From the NCBI RefSeq assembly GCF_009451885.1, contig NZ_WIAO01000038.1, positions 1 through 43,344 of the forward strand: a stretch of 43,344 nt of DNA. Reading direction: 5' to 3'. This document shows positions 1-7,702 of the stretch, piece after piece. Origin of the DNA: Glycomyces albidus. GTDB taxonomy: Bacteria > Actinomycetota > Actinomycetes > Mycobacteriales > Micromonosporaceae. Within the stretch, counting starts at the first letter, position 1. Every line of letters begins with the position of its first letter. Below the pieces are notes generated by a model. The model saw nothing but the letters and a program-made list of their open reading frames with translations. It did not search any database and was not told the origin of the DNA. A program made the position numbers and the translations under genes.

Positions 1-160
1 CCCGCAGCCGGCGGCCGGCCCGCACGACCGGGTTCGCCCGCAGGTGGCGTCGGTCCGTCGAAGCCAGGCGCCGCCGGCGGCCGCGGGCGGTCATCGCCGC
101 GCCCGGGCGGGGCGGTGGAGGATTCGCATCTGCCGATCGTAGGCGGGGGCGGCGCGGATG

Positions 161-194
161 CCGGGCCGCCTCGGCAGTGCGGGAGGCGGCCCGG
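161..194 (-). terminator. Hairpin terminator after the GH127 gene
   Basis: Positions 161-172 and 183-194 are perfect complements (12 bp, mostly G/C) around a 10-nt loop. The hairpin lies 9 bases beyond the stop of the minus-strand gene ending at 203. There is no clear U-tract, as is common for actinobacterial terminators. No gene is visible in bases 1-202. Confidence 0.65.
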
Positions 195-202
195 GCGTGC
201 GG

Positions 203-2932
203 CTAGATGAACCTCCAGAGGTGGTCGGCGGTGCCGTTGTCGTCCCAGAGGACGATCTGGGCGCCGGCGCTGGTGGAGGCGTTGGTGACGCCCAGGACGC
301 GGCCGCCGTTGGCGCACTGGATGCGGAAGGCGTTGCCGCTGGCCCAGCGGAGGCGCCAGCGGTGGTCGTTGGTGCCGTTGTCGTCCCATTGCATGGCGCG
401 GGCGCCGTTGGCGGTCGAGGCGTTCTCGACGCCGAGGACCTTGGCGCTGTTGGCGTTGCGGAGTTTGAAGTAGCCGCCGGTGTCGAGGACGGCGGTCCAC
501 AGGTGGTCGGCGGTGCCGTTGTCCTGCCACTGGATCGCCAGGCCGCCGTTGGCGGTGGACATGTTCTGGATGCCCATGACCAGGCCGCTGTTGACGTTCT
601 GGATGCGGCGGGCGCCGACCGGCACGAAGCGCCAGCGGTTGTCGGCGGTGCCGTCGTCGGGGGCCTGGACGGCCTGGGCGCCGGCCGCGGTGGAGGCGTT
701 CAGGATGCCGAGGAGTTTGGCGCTGTGGGAGTTGCGGAGCTTGTGGGTGCCGTCGCCTTGGTCGACGGGGGTCCAGAGGTGGTCGGCGGTGCCGTTGTCG
801 GCCCATTGGAGGGCGGGGGCGTTGTCGGCGGTCGACATGTTCTGCACGCCGAGGACCTTGCCGCTGTTGCGGTTGCGGAGTTTCAGGGCGGTGCCGGAGA
901 CGACGAGCTCCCAGTAGTGGTCGGCGGTGTTCGTGTCGTTCCACTGGAGGGCGAGGCCGCCGTCGGCGGTCGACATGTCCTGGACGCCGAGGACGAGGTT
1001 GCTGTTGGCGTTGTAGAGCTTGAAGGCCGGGGTGTCGGTGCTGCCGCCGCCGGTGTTCCAGTAGACGGTGTAGTTGTGGCCGTGGGCGTCGTAGAACGGG
1101 CCGAGGTTGACGGTGGCGCCGTTGGCCGTGGCGGTGAACGCGAGCGACGAGGTGCCGGTGCGCTGGATCGACTCCGGTTCGAGGACCGGGAGCGCGCTGA
1201 GCGCGGTCGAGCCGTAGTTGCCGGAGAGGACGGTCGGGCCGAAGACGGCCGCGGCGACGTTCTCGTTGTCGTTCGCCGGTTCGATGACCAGGCGCATCGG
1301 GAGCCGGAGGGTGACGGTGTCGCCGGAGGTCCAGGTGCGGGTCAGGGTCGCGTACGTGCCCGGGGTGGTGTCGATGTTCTGGGCGGTGCCGTTGACGCTC
1401 ACCGTGGCGCCCTGGGCCCACGCGGGGATGCGCAGGCGCATCGTCCAGGAGCCGGAGGCGGTGCCGGTCACCGTGAAGGTGGTGGTGTCGCCGACCGGGT
1501 AGGTCGTGGACTGGACGACGGTGATGCCGCGCTCGGACCAGGTGAGGGTCGAGGGGGTGTAGAGGTTCACGAACAGCGTGGTGCCGGAGTGGAAGTAGAT
1601 CGAGTCCGTGAGCTTGGTGAAGGTCTCGATGCCCGTGCCCTGGCAGCACCAGAACGAGTTGTAGTCGGTGCTCCAGGTCCCGCCGCCCCAGGCGGGGCCG
1701 ACGCCGCGGCGGCCGCCGGGGTTGAGGGGCGTGAAGTAGGTGATGTGCCCGTGGGCGCTGCCGGGGTCCTGCCAGCCGATGAGGTGGTTGAGGAGGGCGC
1801 GCTCGTAGTAGTCGAAGTAGGAGGCGTCCTCGGGTTCCATCTGCCACAGCTCGCGGGTGAGCTTGAGCATGTTGTAGGAGTTGCAGCCCTCGCAGGTGTC
1901 GGTGTCCAGGTAGGACGCGATGGCGTTGGGGGGCCGGAAGTGCTCGGCCTCGGAGTTGCCGCCGATGACGTACGTGTGGGCGCCGGTGACGATACTCCAG
2001 AAGTTGTCGGCGATGTTCCGGTACCTGGTGGTGCCGGTGGCCTTGTATTCGCGGGCGGCGCCGATGGCCTTGGGCACCTGGGTGTTCGCGTGCAGGCCGT
2101 TGAGCCGGTCCTGGCCGGCGGCGAGCGGGTCGAAGACGGCGGCGTGGTCGAAGCGCTGGGCGGCGGTGAGCCAGCGTGCGGTGCCCGTCTGCTGGTAGAG
2201 GTCGGCGAGGACGGCGTTCATGCCGCCGAACTCGCGGCCGAGCACGGTCTGCATCTGGGAGGCGCTGAGGCGGGCGGTGCGGGTGTCGACCCAGCCGGCG
2301 AGGGCGAGGAGGACGTCGCGGGCCTGGGTGTTCTCGATGAGGCGCCAGACGTCGAGGAGGCCGGCGAGGGTCTTGTGGATGCAGTAGTAGGGGACGTTGC
2401 CGTTGGTGAGGGTGCCGTTCTCGAGGGCGGTGAAGTCGGACTCGGGGAAGCCGGAGAGGTAGCCGGCCGCGAAGCCGGCGGCGCCGTTGTTGTTCTGGCA
2501 CTTGGCGAGTTCGGCGACCATGGTGTTGGCCTTGTCGCGGCAGACGGTGTCGCCGAGGACGGCCCAGGCCTGGGCCCAGGCGGTGAGGAAGTGGCCTTGC
2601 ATGTGGGTGCGGAAGGGGAAGTTCGGGGCGTCCCAGCCGCCGTTGGCGGCGGCGCCGCCGGTGGAGAGGCGGTGGTTGGCGCGGAAGTTGTAGAGGAGGC
2701 GGTTGACGTCGACGTCGCGGAGGTATGAGAGGGTGCGGTTCTGGTTGTCGAGCCAGCGGCCGGCGTTGAGTCTGACGCGGCCGAGCGGGAAGGGCTGGGC
2801 GAGGTTGCCGATGTCGGTGCGGACGGGCGCGACGGCGCCGTGGGCGGTGCCGGGTGCGGCCACGGCGGCTGCGACGGTGGCGGCGCCCGCGGCTTGGAAG
2901 AGCCGGCGGCGGCTCAGGGGTGATGACGGCAT
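203..2932 (-). CDS. Secreted GH127 beta-L-arabinofuranosidase with ricin-type lectin tail
   Basis: 909 aa. The N-terminus has a Tat-type signal (SRRRLFQ at residues 7-13, then an Ala-rich stretch ending near residue 32), so export of a folded enzyme is expected. Residues about 45-630 match the DUF1680/GH127 family. The zinc/catalytic set known from HypBA1 (Glu, Cys, Cys-Cys) is visible as E348, C350, C429 and C430; C429 corresponds to the Cys nucleophile. Residues about 637-909 hold six tandem ricin-B-like repeats (QW/DNGTADHLW type), consistent with two beta-trefoils; one repeat has lost the Trp of its QxW motif. The role is probably release of L-arabinofuranose from plant glycoproteins or arabinan-like chains while bound to polysaccharide. 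An AGGAG ribosome site lies 6 nt before the ATG. The relatives GH146 and GH137 cannot be excluded from sequence alone. Confidence 0.9.
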   Translation of the reverse strand: MPSSPLSRRRLFQAAGAATVAAAVAAPGTAHGAVAPVRTDIGNLAQPFPLGRVRLNAGRWLDNQNRTLSYLRDVDVNRLLYNFRANHRLSTGGAAANGGWDAPNFPFRTHMQGHFLTAWAQAWAVLGDTVCRDKANTMVAELAKCQNNNGAAGFAAGYLSGFPESDFTALENGTLTNGNVPYYCIHKTLAGLLDVWRLIENTQARDVLLALAGWVDTRTARLSASQMQTVLGREFGGMNAVLADLYQQTGTARWLTAAQRFDHAAVFDPLAAGQDRLNGLHANTQVPKAIGAAREYKATGTTRYRNIADNFWSIVTGAHTYVIGGNSEAEHFRPPNAIASYLDTDTCEGCNSYNMLKLTRELWQMEPEDASYFDYYERALLNHLIGWQDPGSAHGHITYFTPLNPGGRRGVGPAWGGGTWSTDYNSFWCCQGTGIETFTKLTDSIYFHSGTTLFVNLYTPSTLTWSERGITVVQSTTYPVGDTTTFTVTGTASGSWTMRLRIPAWAQGATVSVNGTAQNIDTTPGTYATLTRTWTSGDTVTLRLPMRLVIEPANDNENVAAAVFGPTVLSGNYGSTALSALPVLEPESIQRTGTSSLAFTATANGATVNLGPFYDAHGHNYTVYWNTGGGSTDTPAFKLYNANSNLVLGVQDMSTADGGLALQWNDTNTADHYWELVVSGTALKLRNRNSGKVLGVQNMSTADNAPALQWADNGTADHLWTPVDQGDGTHKLRNSHSAKLLGILNASTAAGAQAVQAPDDGTADNRWRFVPVGARRIQNVNSGLVMGIQNMSTANGGLAIQWQDNGTADHLWTAVLDTGGYFKLRNANSAKVLGVENASTANGARAMQWDDNGTNDHRWRLRWASGNAFRIQCANGGRVLGVTNASTSAGAQIVLWDDNGTADHLWRFI

Positions 2933-2975
2933 AGGATGCTCCTAACTGGAGTATGTGCACGGTCACATCGATATA

Positions 2976-3004
2976 AATATATTTATCGATAACACTGCTG
3001 TCAA
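2976..3004 (-). promoter_or_regulatory. Promoter with embedded operator for the GH127 gene
   Basis: On the minus strand, TTGACA (2999-3004) and TATATT (2976-2981) are 17 bp apart, close to sigma-70 consensus. The spacer contains the perfect 10-bp palindrome TTATCGATAA (2983-2992). The whole block is an A/T island (about 2966-2992) in a roughly 70% GC region. A repressor bound here would block RNA polymerase directly. No cognate regulator gene is adjacent. Confidence 0.7.
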
Positions 3005-3033
3005 CCTGCCGCTTCCGGGATTTGTTGTCGTCA

Positions 3034-3063
3034 TTGACAAATGGGTGCCGGGGTGATTAGCCT
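3034..3063 (+). promoter_or_regulatory. Candidate promoter for the DUF2218 gene
   Basis: TTGACA at 3034-3039 and TAGCCT at 3058-3063 are separated by 18 bp. The -35 is perfect and the -10 has the T-A-n-n-n-T pattern common in actinobacteria. Transcription would start near 3070, giving a 5' leader of about 55 nt. Confidence 0.45.
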
Positions 3064-3125
3064 GCGGATGTACCCCGCGGCGACGGGTGCGAGGCAACGA
3101 AACCGCAGTTCTCGGAGGGGAACGC

Positions 3126-3443
3126 ATGATCGAGACGACGTCAATCCGCGACGACCAGGGCGGCCTGCTGGTCTCCACGGCCCAGGTCGCGACCCGCAGT
3201 TCGGCGAGCTACGCCGGGCTGCTCGCGGAACTCCTGGGCCGCAAAGTGCCCGTCGAGCCGCTGCCGGGGGGCTACCGGCTCGACTTCGGGATCGGCGAAG
3301 GCCTGCTCAACTTCGGCCCGGAGTCCTTGTCGCTCCTGGTCACCGCCGACGACGGCGCCTCCCTGAGCAACCTCCGCGACGCCCTCGCCGTCCACCTCGA
3401 ACGCCTCGGCCACCGCGACAACCTCCGCGTGGTCTGGCGATAG
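3126..3443 (+). CDS. DUF2218 family protein
   Basis: 105 aa, the usual size for this small family. The layout fits: a Ser-rich N-terminal segment (STAQVATRSSASY), a LLGRKVPVE segment, a central beta-hairpin with FG-type turns, a helix (LRDALAVHLERLGHR) and a final strand ending VVWR. The function of the family is unknown; members are cytosolic and often sit near metal or iron-siderophore genes, but nothing of the kind is adjacent here. The ATG at 3126 is chosen over an in-frame ATG at 3087 because a GGAGGGG site stands a few bases upstream and the family begins here. It converges on the TauE/SafE gene with a 13-bp gap. Confidence 0.75.
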   Translation: MIETTSIRDDQGGLLVSTAQVATRSSASYAGLLAELLGRKVPVEPLPGGYRLDFGIGEGLLNFGPESLSLLVTADDGASLSNLRDALAVHLERLGHRDNLRVVWR

Positions 3444-3456
3444 GGACGGACAGTCG

Positions 3457-4218
3457 CTAGACCATCAGGAGCGCCGCGCCGACCGCCGTCATCGCGAGCG
3501 TCGCGATCTCGAACTGGCGCTGCTCGACCCGCTTCACCACCGCCTTGCCCGCGACCGCGCCGAGCGCGACCGCGGGCACCAGGCACGCGGTCAGCAGGAG
3601 CGTGGACCGGTCGATGAGGCCCAGGCCGACGCTGAACGGGACCTTGAACAGGTTGATCGCCAGGAAGAACCAGGCCATCGTGCCCAGGAACCGGAGCTTC
3701 GAGAAGCCCGACAGGAACAGGTACAGCACCATGATCGGGCCGGCGGCGTTCGCCAGCATCGTCGCCGCCCCGGCGGACGTCCCGGTCGCGGCCGCCGCGC
3801 CGTGGCGCAGCAGCGGCGGTAGGTCCGGCGGCTCGTCCCGGTCCCGCCGCACGTACTTCAGGACGAGCTGGAGGACCACGAGGGCGAGGAGGATCGCGCC
3901 GATGAGCGGGCGCACCGCGGCGTCGTCCGCGTAGTCGAGGACCACCGCGCCCGCGAGGACCCCGAGGACCGCCCACGGCGCGAGGCGGGCGAGGATCCGC
4001 CACTCCACGTGCCGCGAGTAGTAGCGGATCGCGATCAGGTCGCCGACGATGAGGGCGAGCAGCATCGCCCCGGTCGACTCCTTCGCGGGCATCACGGCCG
4101 CGAACAGCACGATCGCGACGGACGAGGTGCCGGCGATCCCGGCCTTCGCGAACCCGACGAGCAGGGCCCCGAGCGCCAGCGCGGCCCACGCCAGGGCCTC
4201 GGTCGGTAGGGCGGTCAC
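3457..4218 (-). CDS. TauE/SafE family membrane permease
   Basis: 253 aa. A hydrophobic protein with seven to eight predicted membrane helices. The start holds the family motif region (ALGALLVGFAKAGIAG), with similar segments after the middle (AAAATGTSAGAATMLANAAGP, roughly residues 140-160). TauE/SafE proteins are thought to export sulfite, sulfoacetate or related small anions; the substrate here cannot be told. The GTG at 4218 is preferred to the ATG at 4236 because AGGA lies about 8 nt before the GTG and nothing suitable precedes the ATG. The gene is divergent from the acetyltransferase at 4274. Confidence 0.82.
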   Translation of the reverse strand: MTALPTEALAWAALALGALLVGFAKAGIAGTSSVAIVLFAAVMPAKESTGAMLLALIVGDLIAIRYYSRHVEWRILARLAPWAVLGVLAGAVVLDYADDAAVRPLIGAILLALVVLQLVLKYVRRDRDEPPDLPPLLRHGAAAATGTSAGAATMLANAAGPIMVLYLFLSGFSKLRFLGTMAWFFLAINLFKVPFSVGLGLIDRSTLLLTACLVPAVALGAVAGKAVVKRVEQRQFEIATLAMTAVGAALLMV

Positions 4219-4273
4219 GGTGTCACATCCTCGCATGTGCGATCATCCGGCTTCCGCCCGAGAAAGGGACCGC

Positions 4274-4786
4274 ATGACATTGACCACCTGGTACTTCGAG
4301 ATGCGCGACCGCGCGGCGCTGACCGCGGCGAAGGCCCCGGCCGAGGACGTGGCGGTCATGCGCGCGGAGATCCCGAGCCCGGAGTTCAGCCGGTTCCTCT
4401 ACACGGCCGTCGGCGGCCGGTGGAACTGGACCGACCGGCTCACCTGGAGCGAGGAGGAGTGGCGCGGGTACCTGGAGCGGCCCGGCGTCGAGACCTGGGT
4501 GGGGTACGTGCGGGGCACGCCGGTCGGGTTCGCGGAACTCGACGGGAGCAGCGCCGGGGAGGTCGAGCTGGCGTACTTCGGGCTGCTGCCGGGGTTCATC
4601 GGCCGCGGGCTCGGCGGGCACCTGCTGACGGAGGCGATCGAACGGGCCTGGACGCTCGGCGAGCGGTGGCCGGACCTCGCCGCGCCCGAGCGGGTGTGGG
4701 GGCACACCTGCACGGACGACTCCCCCGTGGCGCTCGGGAACTACCGGGCGCGGGGGTTCACGGTGTACAGGACCGAGGAGAGCTGA
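4274..4786 (+). CDS. GNAT family N-acetyltransferase
   Basis: 170 aa. The C-terminal two thirds has the GNAT fold: strands around TWVGYVRGTPVGFAELD, an acceptor strand VELAYFGLLPGFIGRGLGGHLL that contains the acetyl-CoA pyrophosphate loop (RGLGGH, R/Q-x-x-G-x-G/A type), then the amphipathic helix and NYRARGFTVYR, the typical end motif. The acceptor substrate is unknown. The ATG at 4274 follows an AAAGGGA ribosome site; longer in-frame starts upstream run into the divergent gene. It is probably transcribed alone. Confidence 0.88.
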   Translation: MTLTTWYFEMRDRAALTAAKAPAEDVAVMRAEIPSPEFSRFLYTAVGGRWNWTDRLTWSEEEWRGYLERPGVETWVGYVRGTPVGFAELDGSSAGEVELAYFGLLPGFIGRGLGGHLLTEAIERAWTLGERWPDLAAPERVWGHTCTDDSPVALGNYRARGFTVYRTEES

Positions 4787-4809
4787 GCGCGGCGCGGCGG
4801 TCGACGGGG

Positions 4810-5427
4810 TCAGGCGGGCTTCACCGGCTGCCGGAGGACGGTCTTGAGCTTCGTCGGCTCGGTGCGGCGGGGGTCGCTGAGGTAGATCTCGTGGTGGTCG
4901 CCGTTGAAGGCGAGGCCGTTGTCGGGCATGTAGCGGTTGTGGAGGCGGTCGAGGGTCGGCGTCTCGTCGTCATAGGATCCGATGTGGAGGATCTGGACGC
5001 TGGTGCCCTCGGTGAACGCGAGGACCCGGAGCCCGCCGAGCGCGGGGTTGCCCTTCTTCTCTGCGGCGGCGGCGACCGCGCGCTCGACCTGCGCTTCGGT
5101 GATCCACTCGGGGAGGCTGATGAGCATGGTCCAGTCCCAGTCCTCCTTGCTGCGGGTGAGGAAGACCGCCGGGTCGTCGGCGCGCCAGAGCCCTTCGAGG
5201 GGGCCGACGGTGAAGTCGCGGTCCTGGTTGCGCTTGGAGTCGAACTTGAGGGTGTACGCGGTGCTGTAGAGCGCTTCGACGGCCTCGGAGTACGCGGCGG
5301 CCGTGTTGGGGTCGCCGTGGCCGTCGACGGCGAGGTAGCGGAGCTCGGGGACCTCGACCACGCTGAAGTCCTTCGCCGAGGGCGCGTAGAGGTCCTTGCG
5401 GGCCTTCTTGACGTCGTACTTCTCCAA
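4810..5427 (-). CDS. GyrI-like small-molecule-binding domain protein
   Basis: 205 aa starting at TTG (5427), chosen because AGAGGAG lies 6 nt upstream and the conserved sequence begins at EKYDVKKARKDLY. The sequence (VVEVPELRYLAVDGHGDPN, YSEAVEALYSTAYTLKF, FTVGPLEGLW, then DWTMLISLPEWIT) is typical of stand-alone GyrI-like (SOUL/BmrR effector domain fold) proteins that lack a DNA-binding domain. Such proteins are suggested to bind or hydrolyse cationic or electrophilic ligands; the ligand is unknown. It is divergent from the RlaP-type gene, with the 167-bp gap holding the small palindrome ACCGAATCGGT (5499-5509). Confidence 0.82.
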   Translation of the reverse strand: MEKYDVKKARKDLYAPSAKDFSVVEVPELRYLAVDGHGDPNTAAAYSEAVEALYSTAYTLKFDSKRNQDRDFTVGPLEGLWRADDPAVFLTRSKEDWDWTMLISLPEWITEAQVERAVAAAAEKKGNPALGGLRVLAFTEGTSVQILHIGSYDDETPTLDRLHNRYMPDNGLAFNGDHHEIYLSDPRRTEPTKLKTVLRQPVKPA

Positions 5428-5594
5428 GGGATGCTCCTCTGCAGGCGGCCGGTCCAGCGACAGGATAGTGGGAGGGGCCGACACGCGTCCCGATTGCGAC
5501 CGAATCGGTTGCCTCCCAAGCATTCGACGACTGCATCCGGGGCCTTGGGCGCAAATCGGTGGCCTGCGCGGGCCGGGCCTGGAATGCTCTTGCC

Positions 5595-6395
5595 ATGCAC
5601 GAGCGCCTCCCCCACACCGAGCACGGCGACGCCGCGATCGCCCGCGGCGGCGAGATCCTGCGCACCGAGGTCGGTTCGGGCCTGCACGGCATCGCGATCC
5701 CCGGCACCGACGACCACGATGAGATGGGCGTCTTCGTCGAGCCGCCCGAGTGCGTGATCGGCCTGGCCGGGCCGATGGACCACTACGTGTGGCGGACGCA
5801 GCCGGAGGGCCGCCGGTCGGGGCACGGCGACACCGACCTGGTCATGTACTCCCTGCGGAAGTTCCTGAAGCTCGCGATCGCGGGGAACCCCACGATCCTC
5901 CTGCCGCTGTTCGCCCCCGCCGATTCGGTCTACACCTCGACCGAGCTCGGGGACGAGCTGCGCGACCTCGGTCCGGCGCTCCTGTCCCGGCGCGCCGTCG
6001 AGCGGTTCCTCGGGTACCTCGACGGGCAGACCGACCGGCTCCTGGGGCGCGGGCAGGGCTCGGCCCCGAAGCGGCCCGAGCTGGTCGAGCGGTACGGGTA
6101 CGACGTCAAGTACGCCTCGCACGCGCTCCGGCTCGGCCTCCAGGGGCTCGAGATCGCCGAGCACGGCCGCTTGACGCTCCCGATGCCCGAGGCCGACCGC
6201 CGGCGCGTGCTGCACGTCAAGTCCGGAGGCGTGGCCGACCTCGGCGAGGTGCTCGACGACATCCGGTCGGTCCGCGCCAGGACCGTCGCCGTCCTCGAAT
6301 CGGGCGCCACTCCCCTGGCCGCGGAGCCGGATGTCGACCGGATCTCGGCCTGGTCGGTCGGCGCGCACCAGCGCCACTGGCGCACCCGCGGCTGA
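5595..6395 (+). CDS. RlaP-type nucleotidyltransferase (DNA polymerase beta superfamily)
   Basis: 266 aa. The N-terminus has the minimal nucleotidyltransferase signature: G-S-G-L-H-G at about residues 27-32 followed by D40-x-D42 and MGVF, which would bind two metal ions. The middle (DTDLVMYSLRKFLKLAIAGNPTILLPLFAP) and later helices (YGYDVKYASHALRLGLQGLE) match the RNA-ligase-associated RlaP family (PF10127). That family is named for its pairing with RNA ligases in RNA repair operons; no ligase, Pnkp or Hen1 gene is nearby, so the biochemical role here is open. The ATG at 5595 begins the conserved region. Confidence 0.8.
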   Translation: MHERLPHTEHGDAAIARGGEILRTEVGSGLHGIAIPGTDDHDEMGVFVEPPECVIGLAGPMDHYVWRTQPEGRRSGHGDTDLVMYSLRKFLKLAIAGNPTILLPLFAPADSVYTSTELGDELRDLGPALLSRRAVERFLGYLDGQTDRLLGRGQGSAPKRPELVERYGYDVKYASHALRLGLQGLEIAEHGRLTLPMPEADRRRVLHVKSGGVADLGEVLDDIRSVRARTVAVLESGATPLAAEPDVDRISAWSVGAHQRHWRTRG

Positions 6396-6613
6396 CCGCT
6401 CGGCCGAGCCCCGGGTACCGGGCGCGGGCGGTTCTCAGCGTGCCCGGGGTCGAACCACGAGCGGGCGAGTTCGGGGCGGCGGGCGGAGCGAACGGGCCCC
6501 CAAGCGGGGCGAGCGTGGCGACCGCCCGCTCCGGCGGCGCCGCGCGAACGCGTTCCGACCGGATCTCCTGACGCCGCTCTGAATCCTTTCGGGCGGCCGA
6601 CGCCTCTCATACA

Positions 6614-6634
6614 CGTCCCGGACGAGCCGGGACG
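6614..6634 (+). promoter_or_regulatory. Hairpin in the 5' region of the ECF sigma cassette
   Basis: Perfect 8-bp G/C-rich stem (6614-6621 with 6627-6634) and a 5-nt loop, about 8 nt before the GGAGG that serves the small gene at 6651. It could modulate translation initiation or be a short terminator for upstream transcription. Upstream, at 6546-6555, lies the perfect palindrome GAACGCGTTC. Otherwise 6396-6613 shows no gene. Confidence 0.4.
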
Positions 6635-6650
6635 GAACTCGGAGGTTCTC

Positions 6651-6743
6651 ATGGTCGTCGGTATCGTCATCGCCGTCGGAGTCGTGCTCGTGGGCACGTG
6701 CAGTGCGGTCGCCGTGCGCAAGTGGAGGAGAGCCCGTGGCTGA
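6651..6743 (+). CDS. Small single-helix membrane peptide upstream of ECF sigma factor
   Basis: 30 aa. The peptide starts MVVGIVIAVGVVLVG, one membrane helix, and ends in a basic tail (RKWRRARG), so an N-out/C-in orientation is expected. Its ribosome site is CGGAGG, 6-7 nt before the ATG. The last 8 nt overlap the GTG start of the sigma factor gene, and its own 3' end supplies that gene's GGAGGAG ribosome site, so translation is probably coupled. I know no family for it. It may be a membrane tether or leader for the sigma factor, or simply a coupling ORF. Confidence 0.5.
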   Translation: MVVGIVIAVGVVLVGTCSAVAVRKWRRARG

Positions 6744-7302
6744 GTGGGCCTGGCCCGGGGAGCAGCTGGTGGCGGGCGCGCAGCGCGGCGACGTCGACGC
6801 GCTCACCGCGCTCGTGTCCGGATCGCATCCGAACGTCCACCGCTTCGCCCGATCGCTCTGCGCCACACCGGAAGACGCCGAGGACGCGGCGCAGGAGGCG
6901 CTGATCATCCTGTACCGCAAGATCGGGATGCTCCGGGCGTCGGGCGCGCTGGCCTCGTGGATGTTCCGCATCGTCCGCAACGAGTGCCTGCGCCGCCTGC
7001 GAACGGTGCGGTCCGCGGACGCCGTGCCGGACGCGTCCGTTCGATCCGCTGAAGACGAAGTGCTGCAACGACTCGAGGCGGGCCGGGTGGCCGCCGCGAT
7101 CGCCGCGCTGCCGGACGACCAGCGCGCGGCGCTGATCATGCGCGACATCCAGGGGTACAGCGGCCGCATGGCCGCCGACGCGCTCGGCCTGACCGTGCCC
7201 GCGTTGAAGTCGCGTCTGCACCGCGCCCGCAGAGCGGTGCAGGCGTCCCTGAGCGCCCCTGCCGAACCGATGTCGGGAGGTCCCCATGCCGGCGAACGCT
7301 GA
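6736..7302 (+). CDS. ECF-type RNA polymerase sigma factor
   Basis: 188 aa from GTG at 6736 (GGAGGAG 5 nt upstream). Region 2 spans about residues 8-92, with the core-binding segment DAEDAAQEALIILYRKIGMLR and the -10 recognition end WMFRIVRNECLRRLR. Region 4 spans about 115-170, with the helix-turn-helix YSGRMAADALGLTVPALKSRLHRARR. No region 1.1 or 3 is present, which defines the ECF class. It overlaps the small membrane peptide upstream by 8 nt and the Cys-containing membrane protein downstream by 17 nt. No classical zinc anti-sigma (HxxxCxxC) is adjacent, so the partner membrane proteins are candidates for control. Target promoters are unknown. Confidence 0.92.
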   Translation: MAEWAWPGEQLVAGAQRGDVDALTALVSGSHPNVHRFARSLCATPEDAEDAAQEALIILYRKIGMLRASGALASWMFRIVRNECLRRLRTVRSADAVPDASVRSAEDEVLQRLEAGRVAAAIAALPDDQRAALIMRDIQGYSGRMAADALGLTVPALKSRLHRARRAVQASLSAPAEPMSGGPHAGER

Positions 7303-7567
7303 CGGTTCGGGCTTCGCGAGCGCCTCGCTGACCCGGCACCTGGTGCGGGGCGTGATCGGGTTCGGCGGCCTGATCGGCTCGCTCGCGCTGCTGCCCGTGG
7401 TCGGATGGGCGAGCCTGCTGCTCCTGCCGGTCGGGGTGGTGGCACTGCGCGGCTGCCCCGTGTGCTGGGCGATCGGACTGGCCGAGACCGTCTCGCGGGG
7501 TCGTCTGCAACGCGACTGCGAAGACGGCCGGTGCAGGCTGACGGTCGCGGACCACGGCCGGGAGTGA
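7286..7567 (+). CDS. Small cysteine-bearing membrane protein, ECF sigma partner
   Basis: 93 aa with two hydrophobic helices at about residues 18-38 and 41-56, then C57-P-V-C60-W and a C-terminal pair C78-x4-C83. The layout resembles short DUF2892/YgaP-like transmembrane proteins, which also end their second helix in a CP motif, but the match is loose. Four Cys near the membrane face could bind metal or sense redox state. Its start (GGAGG, then ATG at 7286) lies inside the 3' end of the sigma gene, so both are made from one transcript. It may act as an unconventional anti-sigma or as a target of the sigma factor; neither is shown. Confidence 0.7.
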   Translation: MPANADGSGFASASLTRHLVRGVIGFGGLIGSLALLPVVGWASLLLLPVGVVALRGCPVCWAIGLAETVSRGRLQRDCEDGRCRLTVADHGRE

Positions 7568-7702
7568 TCCAGAGGAGAGGCGGACCACTCGCTCACGACG
7601 GGGTCCGGGCGCTCCGGCACCGGCGCCCGGGCTCCGGGAGCATGCCCGGTCAGGGCGGGTCATCGGCGGTCCGCGGCCATGCGCGTGCCAGAATGGCGCC
7701 TC

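Noticed and set aside
203..1030. Repeated ~140-bp units resembling a tandem DNA repeat or CRISPR-like array
   Set aside because: The units are in frame and encode the six ricin-type lectin repeats; spacers are not unique and the repeat is too long for CRISPR.
158..2728. Very long open frame antisense to the GH127 gene
   Set aside because: It is a product of high GC and codon bias on the opposite strand: low-complexity Gly/Val/Ala/Glu protein, no ribosome site, while the minus frame encodes a clear GH127-lectin protein.
3064..3125. Possible riboswitch in the DUF2218 5' leader
   Set aside because: Only about 55 nt with one weak hairpin; no consensus of a known riboswitch class is seen.
6441..6460. 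TpsiC-loop-like GGTCGAACC, possible tRNA
   Set aside because: No complementary 5-bp T stem, and no acceptor, D or anticodon arm can be built on either strand.
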